A stretch of DNA of 64,000 nucleotides from UBA969 sp041694635 (lineage in GTDB: Bacteria; Planctomycetota; Planctomycetia; Gemmatales; Gemmataceae): NCBI GenBank assembly GCA_041694635.1, contig JBDNHI010000047.1, positions 15,125 through 79,124 on the forward strand, written 5' to 3'. This document shows positions 8,912 through 17,711 of the stretch, piece by piece. Both the position numbers and the translations under genes were made by a program. The stretch's first letter is position 1, and the number at the start of each line of letters is the position of its first letter. The notes under the pieces are model-generated. The model saw only the letters and a program-made list of their open reading frames with translations, made no database searches and was not told the origin of the DNA.

Positions 8912-9487
8912 ATGGACAATTCTTTGCGCTCTTCTGATGTATATTACAGGGATAGGCAACCAATAATTGCTCCTAAGACTGTACCTATGCCGACTTATCG
9001 ACAATCTTCTAATGAAAGTTCTTCTAATAATAAGTATTATGCGGAGATGGCCACACCAGCTGACACGAATAATAGTGCTAAAATGCAATTACTTCCAGCA
9101 AAAGAAGTGGAGTTAGAGTTATTTGATAATCGTGATGCTGTAACAATTTTTCAGAATGAATTTAAAGAAGGTGCCACTTATATCTCCGTAAAAGCAACTG
9201 AAGCTGTAATTCTACAGTTACAGGTTGCTGTTGATATGGCGGTTGGGCGTAACGAGTTGACGAGAAATCAGGTAGACTCCATAGCTTTTGTAGCCACAGC
9301 TAGTACCCCAATTGTCATAGCACCAAAAGTACCTCTGGTTAAAGAAACAACTGTTTCTCCCAAGAGCACACCCGAGGCAGCTGATATCATAAACGCCCCC
9401 GCTAAACCCACCAATAAAAAGGCAAAGCGGGAAATTACTATGAAGGACATTGCGGCTGCGTTTGATGTCGACGATAGCGACGCTTAA
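8912..9487 (+). CDS. Hypothetical protein with disordered ends
   Basis: The protein has 191 residues and its ATG is one base after the preceding stop. The N-terminal 45 residues are Ser/Asn/Tyr-rich and likely disordered. A folded centre (around 60-125) contains LELFDNRDAVTIF and VKATEAVILQLQVAVDMAVG. The C-terminus is Pro/Lys/Ala-rich and then ends in an acidic helix (MKDIAAAFDVDDSD). An acidic terminal helix after a basic linker could bind a partner such as the polymerase, but that is speculative. The family is not recognised. Confidence 0.75.
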   Translation: MDNSLRSSDVYYRDRQPIIAPKTVPMPTYRQSSNESSSNNKYYAEMATPADTNNSAKMQLLPAKEVELELFDNRDAVTIFQNEFKEGATYISVKATEAVILQLQVAVDMAVGRNELTRNQVDSIAFVATASTPIVIAPKVPLVKETTVSPKSTPEAADIINAPAKPTNKKAKREITMKDIAAAFDVDDSDA

Positions 9488-9503
9488 AATCCAGATTTTA
9501 AAT
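9487..9503 (+). promoter_or_regulatory. Second copy of the YAGATTTTAA intergenic motif
   Basis: AAATCCAGATTTTAAAT begins at the stop codon of the preceding gene and lies 26 bases before the ATG of the beta' C-terminal gene. It matches the motif at 1360-1376 closely. The spacing would suit a short 5' leader if it is a promoter. No terminator stem is visible next to it. Confidence 0.3.
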
Positions 9504-9528
9504 AATTGGCACAGGGCAAAACTATTTT

Positions 9529-12500
9529 ATGTTGAACACGACCGTTGGACAATTGTTGATTAATGATGTCCTCCCAGAAGAGCTGAGAGACTTACATCGT
9601 GTGTTAGATAAGAAGGGGTTGCAATCTTTACTGCAACAAGTGGCACAACAACATCCAGAACGCTATCGAGATATTTCTTTTCAGCTAAACCATTTAGGCC
9701 AAAGTATGGCACAGCAACAGGGTGGTATGTCGTTTGGTCTGCGACATATGCAAGTAAGTAAAGCGGCTATAGTATCTCGGCAGAAAGTTAAAGTTTTGCT
9801 TGCTAATATCCTAGCTGACGACACATTGACGGACCAGCAACGAAATGAACAGATTATTCTTGCTGTTGGCAAGGAAAGTCCCGAGCAACAAAAACAAGTT
9901 CTGGCAGAAGCATTAAAAGACAAAAACCCGCTTGGACTGCAGGTGATGTCAGGAACCCGCGGTAAGTCTATGAACCTAACTAGTTTGCTGGGTTCGGATA
10001 TGTTGTATTCTGATCAGCGTGACGCTGTGATTCCGATTCCTGTATTGCACAGTTATAGTGAAGGGTTGTCACCTGCGGAATACTGGGCTGGAACTTACGG
10101 GGCGCGCAAAGGGATTATGGCAACTAAGTTTGCCACGCAAGAAGCTGGTTTTTTTAACAAGCAGCTAAACCAAACTAGTCATCGTCTTGTGGTTACGGGA
10201 GAGGATGCCGAGGAGGACAAAGACGCTCCTGTCCGCGGTTTAGTAGTAGACACTGAAGATGCCGATAACGAAGGTGCTTTATTGGCGCGTGATTCGGGTC
10301 CTTACGCACGCAATACCCCACTTACCCCGAAAATACTAAACCATTTGCAACGGCTAGGATATCCTAGAATTTTGGTACGCTCTCCGCTAGTTGGTGGTTC
10401 TCCTGAGGGCGGTGTTTATTCTAGAGATGTAGGTATTAGGGAAACAGGAAGGTTGCCAGGTATTGGTGAGCAAATTGGGTTGCAGGCTGCACACGCTCTA
10501 AGTGAACCGATCAGCCAAGGGCAACTATCTGCAAAGCATTCTGGTGGGGTTGCGGGGCAAGAAAAAGCTGTAAGCGGGTTTCAATATTTAAACCAATTAG
10601 TGCAGGTTCCTAAGAAAATGCAAGGCGGGGCAGCCCATTCCCTTACAGATGGCACGGTGCAGCGGATTGAGGCAGCTCCAGCGGGTGGTAGCTATGTGAC
10701 CATCGGGGATAAAAGACATTATGTAGGAGTAGGGTATGAGCTTAAAGTTAAAAAAGGAGACGAAGTAGAAGCTGGTGATGTAATTAGTACGGGGATTCCT
10801 AACCCCGCAACTATTACAGAGCATAAAGGAATTGGGGAAGGTCGGCGATATTTCGTTAACGAATTTCGTAAGGCTATGGGTGACAGCGGAATGTTCGGAC
10901 ATCGGCGTAATGTTGAAGTGTTGGCAAGGGGGCTTATCAACCACGTAAGGTTGACGGAAGAAACTGACGATAACGTTCCTGATGATATTGTACCTTATTC
11001 AACGCTTGAGCACACTTATAAGCCGCGGGCAGACTATCAGCGATTAACGCCCAAGCGTGCGTTAGGTCAATATCTTGAACGACCTGTGCTGCATTACACC
11101 ATAGGCACCAAGATTCAACCCTCGATGCTTAAGAATTTTGAAGAATTTAAAGTTAATGAAATTCCAGTGCACAAGAACCCTCCTCCGTTTGAACCACACA
11201 TGGTGCGCGGGTTGTACCAAATGCAGCACGACCCTGATTGGATGACACAAATGTATGGGTCTGGGCTGAAGAAAAGTTTTTTAGATTCAGTTACGCATGG
11301 TGCCGTTAGCGAAGAGCGGGGTACAAGCTTTGTGCCGAGCTTAGCCTTAGGGCTTAATTTTGGGGAAGGCAACGATCGTGCCGTAATAAAGCCGAAGTCT
11401 GGGGCAACTCCTCCTTTTTTTGGTGGCAGTTTTACTCCGGGTCAAACTAAATTTGCAGCAGATACTCCGAATGTCTCTGCCCCGCCTTCTGCTTCTAAAC
11501 CGCCTGCTGTTTCTACCCCACCTAGAACTTTAGCTCCGGGCACAAACATTATGCCGACAGCACCGACACCTGTAAAAGCACCTACACCTGCTCCGACATA
11601 CTCGAACTCTAACGCAAATCAATTTAGTAATTTAATGCATAGTAATTCTCCCTTTGCTCAACAAACCGGGCGGGCGTTGAATCAAATGAATCCATTACAC
11701 GCAATGATGATGTTGGGGGGGATGTCTGGTAACAATAATATGTCTCAGTTCCTCAATGGGGCACCACAACAGCTAACCTCGAATGGTAACATGGCCGGTA
11801 ATATGATGAATGGATTTGGCGGGCAAAATAATGGCGGAATGTTCAATAATATGTTTAATACGCCTAGTTCGGATAATTCAGAATCTAACACGCCTACTGA
11901 GCCTGACTCTGAAAGTCCATATGCCTCTGCTGGAGGCCCAGTAAGTAATATTGCCTCTGGTGCTGCGTATGACACCGCAGCAAAGGGGGTAGGCAAGGGC
12001 TATTCAGCAGTAGCAAATAAATTTTCAAGTCCTCCTATTTCATCTAATATTATGCCTCCGCCGTTGCCTAGAACACCTCCTCCGCTACCTACTAGGCCTC
12101 CTCCGATACCCGGAATGACTCCTCCTCCGATACCAGGAATGACTCCTCCTCCGCTGCCTGGGGTTAAACCTCCGGCTGGTATGCTCAGTAAAGCCACTTC
12201 AATAGGTGGTACAGGTTTAAAGTTAGTAAGTAAAGCGGCACTGCCACTATCTTTGGCTCTGGACACAATAAACGTCGGGCAAGACATATACAACAAAGGT
12301 TGGACTAATACAGCTAACGACACAGCACAAAACTGGCGAGATATACTTTCGGCCAAGGATGGGCTACATACCTTGTATCAAGCTCCATTACAAGTTCTAA
12401 ACCCTGTAGCTAATGCACAATTAATTCTGGAGGGGCAAGCGCAGGCTACACAGCTGGCAAGAGAAAAAGTACAAGAAGGGCTAACCCATGTGTATGACAA

Positions 12501-13137
12501 AGTAACGGGTACGGATACTCGTTCTCGTAATTCTGCAGCGGACAAGACACAAGTTAAAAACATGGAGTTAGAAAATCAAAGAGATTTAGAAGGACAAAGA
12601 GCACGGAATCAGCCTAATCCAAATATGCCAGCAGATAGGCTAGCTTTAAATACACAAGAGAATGCCCGGCTTGATGCTCAAATACAAGATTCTAAAACGA
12701 GGCAAGGAAATACGGTGGATGAAACCGCAAACTGGAGACTAGGCAAGCAAGATTGGTTTGGCAGTGGTGGCCACAAATTTAGGGATTCTATGCAAAATTC
12801 GATTACTAATTCAGCTGCCGAATTGCAGGGTTTAAATAACGGAGGCACACTAGATGCAGGGCAGCAGGCTAGGAAAGAACAGTTAGAAAACAGACAAGCA
12901 CAGCGGAAACATATGATCGGTACTTACGATCGAGAGGGCGGGGCATCTGGTAAAGGTTTGTTTAGTACAGATATGCGCAATCGGGTTAGCGGGCTTAAGG
13001 AAAATAGCGTGCAGATCGGTTCGCAACTTAGAGATCCCAACCTTCCTCCGGATCAAAAAGCACAATTAGAAGAAAAATTAAAAAACAATAATGAAATGTT
13101 AGAAGAATACCGAGGATGGGCAGAAAGTTCTAAATAA
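9529..13137 (+). CDS. RNA polymerase beta' C-terminal part with long extra C-terminal tail
   Basis: This gene completes the beta' subunit started at 3423-7880. TTVGQLLINDVLP at the N-terminus matches the region just after the usual split in beta'. The bridge helix (YGARKGIMATKFATQEAGFF) begins near residue 189. The trigger-loop region GEQIGLQAAHALSEP... with the conserved His of KHSGGVAG is near 310-345, and the clamp segment with HRRNVEVLARGLINHV is near 458. The second zinc site is gone: VRSPLVGGSPEGGVYSRDVG (around 283) replaces the usual VRSPLxCxxxxGVCxxCYG, and the distant fourth Cys is also missing. After about residue 625 an unusual tail follows. It is Pro/Thr/Ala-rich, then Asn/Met/Gly-rich, then poly-proline (PPPIPGMTPPP-type), a hydrophobic segment near 905-925 and Gln/Asn-rich coiled coils to 1202. 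That tail is not part of known beta'. Confidence 0.94.
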   Translation: MLNTTVGQLLINDVLPEELRDLHRVLDKKGLQSLLQQVAQQHPERYRDISFQLNHLGQSMAQQQGGMSFGLRHMQVSKAAIVSRQKVKVLLANILADDTLTDQQRNEQIILAVGKESPEQQKQVLAEALKDKNPLGLQVMSGTRGKSMNLTSLLGSDMLYSDQRDAVIPIPVLHSYSEGLSPAEYWAGTYGARKGIMATKFATQEAGFFNKQLNQTSHRLVVTGEDAEEDKDAPVRGLVVDTEDADNEGALLARDSGPYARNTPLTPKILNHLQRLGYPRILVRSPLVGGSPEGGVYSRDVGIRETGRLPGIGEQIGLQAAHALSEPISQGQLSAKHSGGVAGQEKAVSGFQYLNQLVQVPKKMQGGAAHSLTDGTVQRIEAAPAGGSYVTIGDKRHYVGVGYELKVKKGDEVEAGDVISTGIPNPATITEHKGIGEGRRYFVNEFRKAMGDSGMFGHRRNVEVLARGLINHVRLTEETDDNVPDDIVPYSTLEHTYKPRADYQRLTPKRALGQYLERPVLHYTIGTKIQPSMLKNFEEFKVNEIPVHKNPPPFEPHMVRGLYQMQHDPDWMTQMYGSGLKKSFLDSVTHGAVSEERGTSFVPSLALGLNFGEGNDRAVIKPKSGATPPFFGGSFTPGQTKFAADTPNVSAPPSASKPPAVSTPPRTLAPGTNIMPTAPTPVKAPTPAPTYSNSNANQFSNLMHSNSPFAQQTGRALNQMNPLHAMMMLGGMSGNNNMSQFLNGAPQQLTSNGNMAGNMMNGFGGQNNGGMFNNMFNTPSSDNSESNTPTEPDSESPYASAGGPVSNIASGAAYDTAAKGVGKGYSAVANKFSSPPISSNIMPPPLPRTPPPLPTRPPPIPGMTPPPIPGMTPPPLPGVKPPAGMLSKATSIGGTGLKLVSKAALPLSLALDTINVGQDIYNKGWTNTANDTAQNWRDILSAKDGLHTLYQAPLQVLNPVANAQLILEGQAQATQLAREKVQEGLTHVYDKVTGTDTRSRNSAADKTQVKNMELENQRDLEGQRARNQPNPNMPADRLALNTQENARLDAQIQDSKTRQGNTVDETANWRLGKQDWFGSGGHKFRDSMQNSITNSAAELQGLNNGGTLDAGQQARKEQLENRQAQRKHMIGTYDREGGASGKGLFSTDMRNRVSGLKENSVQIGSQLRDPNLPPDQKAQLEEKLKNNNEMLEEYRGWAESSK

Positions 13138-13227
13138 TATTAATAAGGTGTTTGTATTGCGGTATAAGCCACTATATGGCTAAACTACTTTAATAACTTT
13201 AAGCTTCAGATAACTTAGGAGGACTCT

Positions 13228-13497
13228 ATGGGGAATAAACCGCTGCTTGGCGGGATTGACATAAAGTATGCTGGCGCATATCTGCTGCCCCCGTCTACCT
13301 TTGAGTCTGTCGCCAATAAAAAGAAAAAGAAAAAGAAAATGCAACCAGAGGAAGCGGAGACTGATGTGGAGAAGATGGCAGCTGCCTTAGGAGATTCAAT
13401 TGTTGCTGCACGCTTATCCCTAGTCAGACAGAAGATGCGTTCTGGGGATCTCGGCGGTGGGTGGCATCCGAATAATCAAATTAATCCGATTAAGTAG
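13228..13497 (+). CDS. Small basic protein with poly-lysine tract
   Basis: The protein has 89 residues and TTAGGAGGACTCT gives a strong ribosome site. It has a Gly/Leu-rich start (KPLLGGIDIKYAGAYLLPPS), then a run of seven lysines at about 34-40, then an acidic segment and VEKMAAAL, another K-x-A motif, then a basic helix. The poly-lysine could bind DNA or the membrane surface. The family is not recognised. It follows a 90-base gap that holds no clear terminator. Confidence 0.72.
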   Translation: MGNKPLLGGIDIKYAGAYLLPPSTFESVANKKKKKKKMQPEEAETDVEKMAAALGDSIVAARLSLVRQKMRSGDLGGGWHPNNQINPIK

Positions 13498-13517
13498 TAC
13501 AACCGAGGAATGGCCTT

Positions 13518-15995
13518 ATGAAAATGCCTACGCAAAATAATTTAGTAAAGAACGCTAGTGTAGGCGGTAAAGGTGGGGAGACGGAATTTGCACAAGCTTT
13601 TTCCAGCTTGGCCTACGCTTACCTAAAAGATAAGGCACCTCGTCTTCTTGACTATATGTTGGGTTTTCAGCTAATTGACCGCAACGAAGACAATACTAAA
13701 GCAATTGGTGTCTTTGGTTTCCAAGTTGACACACAATGGCTTTATGCCCCTGTGTTTTTTTTAAACGGTGATTTAAAAGGGCACGAGTTGTTATACATAA
13801 AAAACAATGATTCATTTGTGCCCATGAAAGAAAACTGGATTAACTACCTGATGAGCCGAAAGCCTCATATTTTAGGGGAACCTTCAGTAAACAAATTGCA
13901 AGAGCTTGGTGGGATTGCTCCTGATATTAACTCGTTGTCTTTGTCCCCTACTGGTAATAAGAACGCAAGTGACGCATATTGGCTTCGCCCGGTTCTACCT
14001 ATGTTGGCAGCTTTTAAAGTAAAACTTGCTAACTCCTTGTATCGAGGGGCGGGTAACCGCCAGCTTGATCAAAAGGCAATCGTTCAGTCGCCGTTTACTG
14101 CTGCATTAGTTAAGACCGCTTCAAATCTGGATTTTAACCAAGTTCTGCCTAAAAGTCTTTTATTGCTTGAAGCTGCCTATGACTTGGCCGAGCGTTACCC
14201 TACTATCAAAAAAGCTACTTGTGATTTTTACGGGGCTAATTGTTTTTCACGATGGGGAAAAGAATTTAGAAGCAATACGATCAAGCAAGCTAGTAGCATT
14301 CTTTATCCGCCCACAACGGTCACGCTTACGCCTACTAACTTGTTAAATGGGGCAGAGCGATCTAGGCCTACCGTCGATCACATTAAGGAAGGTAAGCTAC
14401 AAGTCTTCACTTCTGTATCAGTAACTTCGGATCAGGGCTGGCTGAATACTAAAGATCAAGAGAATTTATTGCAGGGCAAAGTAGTTATCAAGGATAGACG
14501 AGAAGATTCAGAGGTAAGTAAAGTCTATGCAACAGAAAGCGAGATTAGGCTTTTCAACCCGTCTGAAACCGAACTGTACTCTGTGCTAGAGAAGTCGGGA
14601 GAATTTAGCAAGATGTTGGTGGTATTAAACGGCATCAGTAGTCGTGGCGCCGAATATATGACCACAGTAATCCGGATAGACGATAAGGATAGTGCGAACA
14701 AAAGTTGGTTAAATGCAGACAATACATCAGTTTTTGCTACGCAAGTTTCTATGAACAAAACTGATTGGGAAGACTGGTTCGATGGTTTATCCTCCGAGAC
14801 TGACCTAGATGAGGATGCCGAATATATTGCGATAAACGCTACACATTCCGCCACTGCTCCTTTTCGTGTGACCACCGACATGGGGGATGGGTGCTATAAA
14901 GTAGATTTTCGCCTCAGTAAAGATTATGAGTCTTCCCGTGACTCGTTGATGCCCAAGATACAAGATCGTTATAGCCATGGTGACACCCGCACTTACGATG
15001 TTACTCTAATTGTGGGTAAACAAGATAAACCCGGGCTTAGACTTCGCCCCCTATCCGGCGAACTGCGTGTGCCTGCGTCTTTTAAATTTATTAAATTGTC
15101 TGATGGTTCTTCCTCTGGCCTTTTTGGTAGTTGCGGTTGTTCGCCTTCGGACAAAGACACAAACCCGATTAAGCTAGGTAATTTAAGCGACATTAAACGA
15201 TTATTAATTGAAAAAACAGCTAGACTTAAAGTGTTCAATAACGGAACTGACGTCTACTTGGATTCTGTTATTGGCTCGGTGCAGTTAAGCAAAAAGGCAG
15301 CATTATGTCAGCTGGTTGCTACACATGGGCTGCGAGAAAAAGCAGCTACGGATATGCTGAAAAAAGCAGAGCAGAAAGGACATGCTGTTTATCGTGTTCT
15401 GTACGCCCCAGGTTATGGGTCGGAAAAGCAAGCTGCTCCGAATACCAGCGTACTAGCTGGTGGTCCTTCTTTCCCGCTTAATACTGAATCAAATAACGAT
15501 GGTAGTGAGACTTATGGCCCTAGCACTTCTGCCCGAACTCAGACTAGCACGGAAAAAACTTCGCCTATACCTGCATTAAGTGGGCGCAACACAAATAGAT
15601 CCAAGTGGGATAACTGGCAAAACTTCGAGGCTAAGGATTTTAAGCAAAACCTGCAGTCGGCGCAAACTGCAGGCCGGGAAGGGCAGAAAGAAGTGTTTGA
15701 TGTTTCGATGATGGCTGGTATGTTAAAAACAGTGCGACAAGAGTCAATCGTAGACCGTCACTTAGGCGATTTAATGTCGGCGTTGGATTCGCTAGGTCGT
15801 TTGATAATGAATTTCTATTGGCACCAGGAAGAATTTGCAGATCGGTACGGCAAAAGTGATCTTCCGGAGTTAGAAGATAGTTTGCGTAACGCTTTTGAAT
15901 CTCTTGGTGATATTACACTTTTCTTAAAAGAAAAAACCATAGAATCATCATTTGATAAAGGTGATATTAACTTAGACGAAGTTTCAAGGAACTAA
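13518..15995 (+). CDS. Large virion-like protein of unknown role
   Basis: The protein has 825 residues; GAGGA lies 9 bases before the ATG. The N-terminal 120 residues look well folded and conserved in style (FGFQVDTQWLYAPVFFLNGD, then ENWINYLMSRKPHILGEP). A small cysteine-containing segment GSCGCSPSDKDT is near residue 540. Many hydrophobic-x-K-x-A motifs occur (LVKNA, LVKTA, IEKTA, GSEKQA). After GSEKQA (around 637) the sequence becomes low-complexity Ser/Thr/Asn before a final helical domain. That might be a protease cleavage point, but this is inference. It is not a recognisable portal or terminase. Position suggests a head or internal virion protein. Confidence 0.82.
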   Translation: MKMPTQNNLVKNASVGGKGGETEFAQAFSSLAYAYLKDKAPRLLDYMLGFQLIDRNEDNTKAIGVFGFQVDTQWLYAPVFFLNGDLKGHELLYIKNNDSFVPMKENWINYLMSRKPHILGEPSVNKLQELGGIAPDINSLSLSPTGNKNASDAYWLRPVLPMLAAFKVKLANSLYRGAGNRQLDQKAIVQSPFTAALVKTASNLDFNQVLPKSLLLLEAAYDLAERYPTIKKATCDFYGANCFSRWGKEFRSNTIKQASSILYPPTTVTLTPTNLLNGAERSRPTVDHIKEGKLQVFTSVSVTSDQGWLNTKDQENLLQGKVVIKDRREDSEVSKVYATESEIRLFNPSETELYSVLEKSGEFSKMLVVLNGISSRGAEYMTTVIRIDDKDSANKSWLNADNTSVFATQVSMNKTDWEDWFDGLSSETDLDEDAEYIAINATHSATAPFRVTTDMGDGCYKVDFRLSKDYESSRDSLMPKIQDRYSHGDTRTYDVTLIVGKQDKPGLRLRPLSGELRVPASFKFIKLSDGSSSGLFGSCGCSPSDKDTNPIKLGNLSDIKRLLIEKTARLKVFNNGTDVYLDSVIGSVQLSKKAALCQLVATHGLREKAATDMLKKAEQKGHAVYRVLYAPGYGSEKQAAPNTSVLAGGPSFPLNTESNNDGSETYGPSTSARTQTSTEKTSPIPALSGRNTNRSKWDNWQNFEAKDFKQNLQSAQTAGREGQKEVFDVSMMAGMLKTVRQESIVDRHLGDLMSALDSLGRLIMNFYWHQEEFADRYGKSDLPELEDSLRNAFESLGDITLFLKEKTIESSFDKGDINLDEVSRN

Positions 15996-15998
15996 ACT

Positions 15999-16682
15999 AT
16001 GTCTTCAGAATATTCTCGTGTTGTTGCGTTTTCTGGTAGCTCCGCTGTTGTTACAAGCTTAGAACTTCCTGCCCCTACGAATGGAGTGTTGGAGCGGGTC
16101 ATTATCATTCAAACTAATCCTACGGTTGCGGTTGGATCTGGTACTTTTAAAATCTATGACCGCAAATCTGCTTGTATTGGCTTGACTGATCTGAACGTAA
16201 AGGCTTCGGGGACTGTTTCGAGTGTAACGACTAGCAATATTGGCGTAATCACTTTAGTGTCTAGCGCTTCGCATAATTTAGGTGCAGGTGATACATTTTT
16301 TATCAAGGATTGTGCAGATACCACCTACAACCTTAACTATCAAGTTACTGCCGTAAACTCCAGTACTTCCGTGACAATTTCTCCTTTAACTGGAACACCA
16401 GCTGACTCTTCGTCGGCTAGTAGCGGGGTTTGGCAAACACACCCATTCAATACTCGAACTTCTCCGGTTACTAACTTAATTTATTCTGGAACGCTAACAG
16501 CGGGAGTTACTTTTCAGCAGTTCAACTTAGGTCGATCTTATGAAAATAAAGATAACCAAGACATTAATCTGCGGTCTCGACACACGGGTTTTTGGTTAGA
16601 ATTTACGCCCGCAGCATTATCGCCTGCGGTAACACTAGACTGGGAAATCGCTTACACCAGCAAAAAAAATAATGTCGATTAG
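15999..16682 (+). CDS. Beta-rich structural protein, unknown
   Basis: The protein has 227 residues and starts three bases after the preceding stop. It is beta-strand-rich with many Ser, Thr and Val residues. A segment around 85-130 (SHNLGAGDTFFIKDCADTTY) resembles small beta-sandwich repeats common in phage structural proteins. No catalytic motif is seen. It sits between the large unknown virion protein and the possible DNA-binding protein. A decoration or connector role is possible. Confidence 0.75.
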   Translation: MSSEYSRVVAFSGSSAVVTSLELPAPTNGVLERVIIIQTNPTVAVGSGTFKIYDRKSACIGLTDLNVKASGTVSSVTTSNIGVITLVSSASHNLGAGDTFFIKDCADTTYNLNYQVTAVNSSTSVTISPLTGTPADSSSASSGVWQTHPFNTRTSPVTNLIYSGTLTAGVTFQQFNLGRSYENKDNQDINLRSRHTGFWLEFTPAALSPAVTLDWEIAYTSKKNNVD

Positions 16683-16691
16683 GAGTCATTG

Positions 16692-17711
16692 TTGAAAAGT
16701 TACAAGGATATTCGGCTAGCTGACCCGTTTCTTCGGCCTTACTGGAGGCACGAGCGTGTACTTCGTATGCTTCGCAGCGTTCCACCTGAACGATGTAAAC
16801 GATTTGATGACCACTGGATTCAAGAATATAAAAAGTTTTTGTTTTTTTGGAATAAAGGCGAAATCTATCGAGAACGACTTCTCTATGAAAACCCTGGCTT
16901 GTACTTTGCCTATACTTTATACGATAGGATGGCGATTGAACCTGAGCTGACCCTGATGATTGAAGCTAGGCTGTTAGCTGGGTCTTCTAACCAAAGCATT
17001 GCTAATGACTGCAAGACCATACCAGAAACTATTGAATGGTACGAACGACTATTTTTTAATGTATCTGATTTCTTGCCTCATCACGATTGGATCGTAAAAA
17101 ATGTATTGTTGCCAGCGTCTGACCGTTTTGTAGAACAACTACCTCAAGCTAGTAACGGATCAACACAGCCAGCTGCATCTTCTGGGGTAATGAACACACA
17201 ATTAGATTTACCTTTGAAATTCTTTGCGTATTTTGGTGGTCCGCTGGTTTGTGATGTTATGATTAGCGGGTTTCGTCGCAACAATCATGTATTAACTTCA
17301 GATAATTTGTCTGAGTTTTTTAACAATCAGTTTACGCTTCAAGTGCAGCGTCGCAGTGCACAAGCTGCAGGACAGTTTGAGGTAAACAAGTACAACGTAT
17401 TGGAACTTCTTAACACACATATCAGGTTGATGGAATTGCATAAATCTGGTAAGAGTCAAGAAGTGCGACATAATGAATTTGAAAAAAATGTAAGTGCAAT
17501 GATGTTGGAAATTCCTTGGAGTGTGGGTAAAAGCGGAGAACAGCTATATCAAGGAACCGCTGTTGGCAAGTACGATAGAGGACCAGTTGAGTTGAATTCA
17601 GAAGAAGCTATTTTAATTGCAGCTGGAACTAATTTACCCGTGCTGGAACATGATGAAGGTATTGATGTTTACAAACGGGGGGAGACGGATACACATGCAA
17701 CCATTAAATAA
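16692..17711 (+). CDS. Phage protein with helix-turn-helix-like segment
   Basis: The start is one of two adjacent TTG codons (16689 or 16692); AGGAG overlaps the previous stop and its spacing favours 16692. The protein is rich in Trp, Tyr and Arg near its N-terminus (DPFLRPYWRHERVLRMLRS). Around residues 92-115 LLAGSSNQSIANDCKTIPET looks like a helix-turn-helix, followed by WYERLFFNVSDFLPHHDWIV. This could be a DNA-binding packaging protein such as a small-terminase analogue, but no family can be named with confidence. Its C-terminal end overlaps the next gene by 17 bases. Confidence 0.78.
   Translation: MKSYKDIRLADPFLRPYWRHERVLRMLRSVPPERCKRFDDHWIQEYKKFLFFWNKGEIYRERLLYENPGLYFAYTLYDRMAIEPELTLMIEARLLAGSSNQSIANDCKTIPETIEWYERLFFNVSDFLPHHDWIVKNVLLPASDRFVEQLPQASNGSTQPAASSGVMNTQLDLPLKFFAYFGGPLVCDVMISGFRRNNHVLTSDNLSEFFNNQFTLQVQRRSAQAAGQFEVNKYNVLELLNTHIRLMELHKSGKSQEVRHNEFEKNVSAMMLEIPWSVGKSGEQLYQGTAVGKYDRGPVELNSEEAILIAAGTNLPVLEHDEGIDVYKRGETDTHATIK

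Noticed and set aside
13518..15995. Large protein considered as portal
   Set aside because: No portal-type motif or typical domain order is visible, and the Cys-containing and low-complexity parts do not fit. It stays as unknown.
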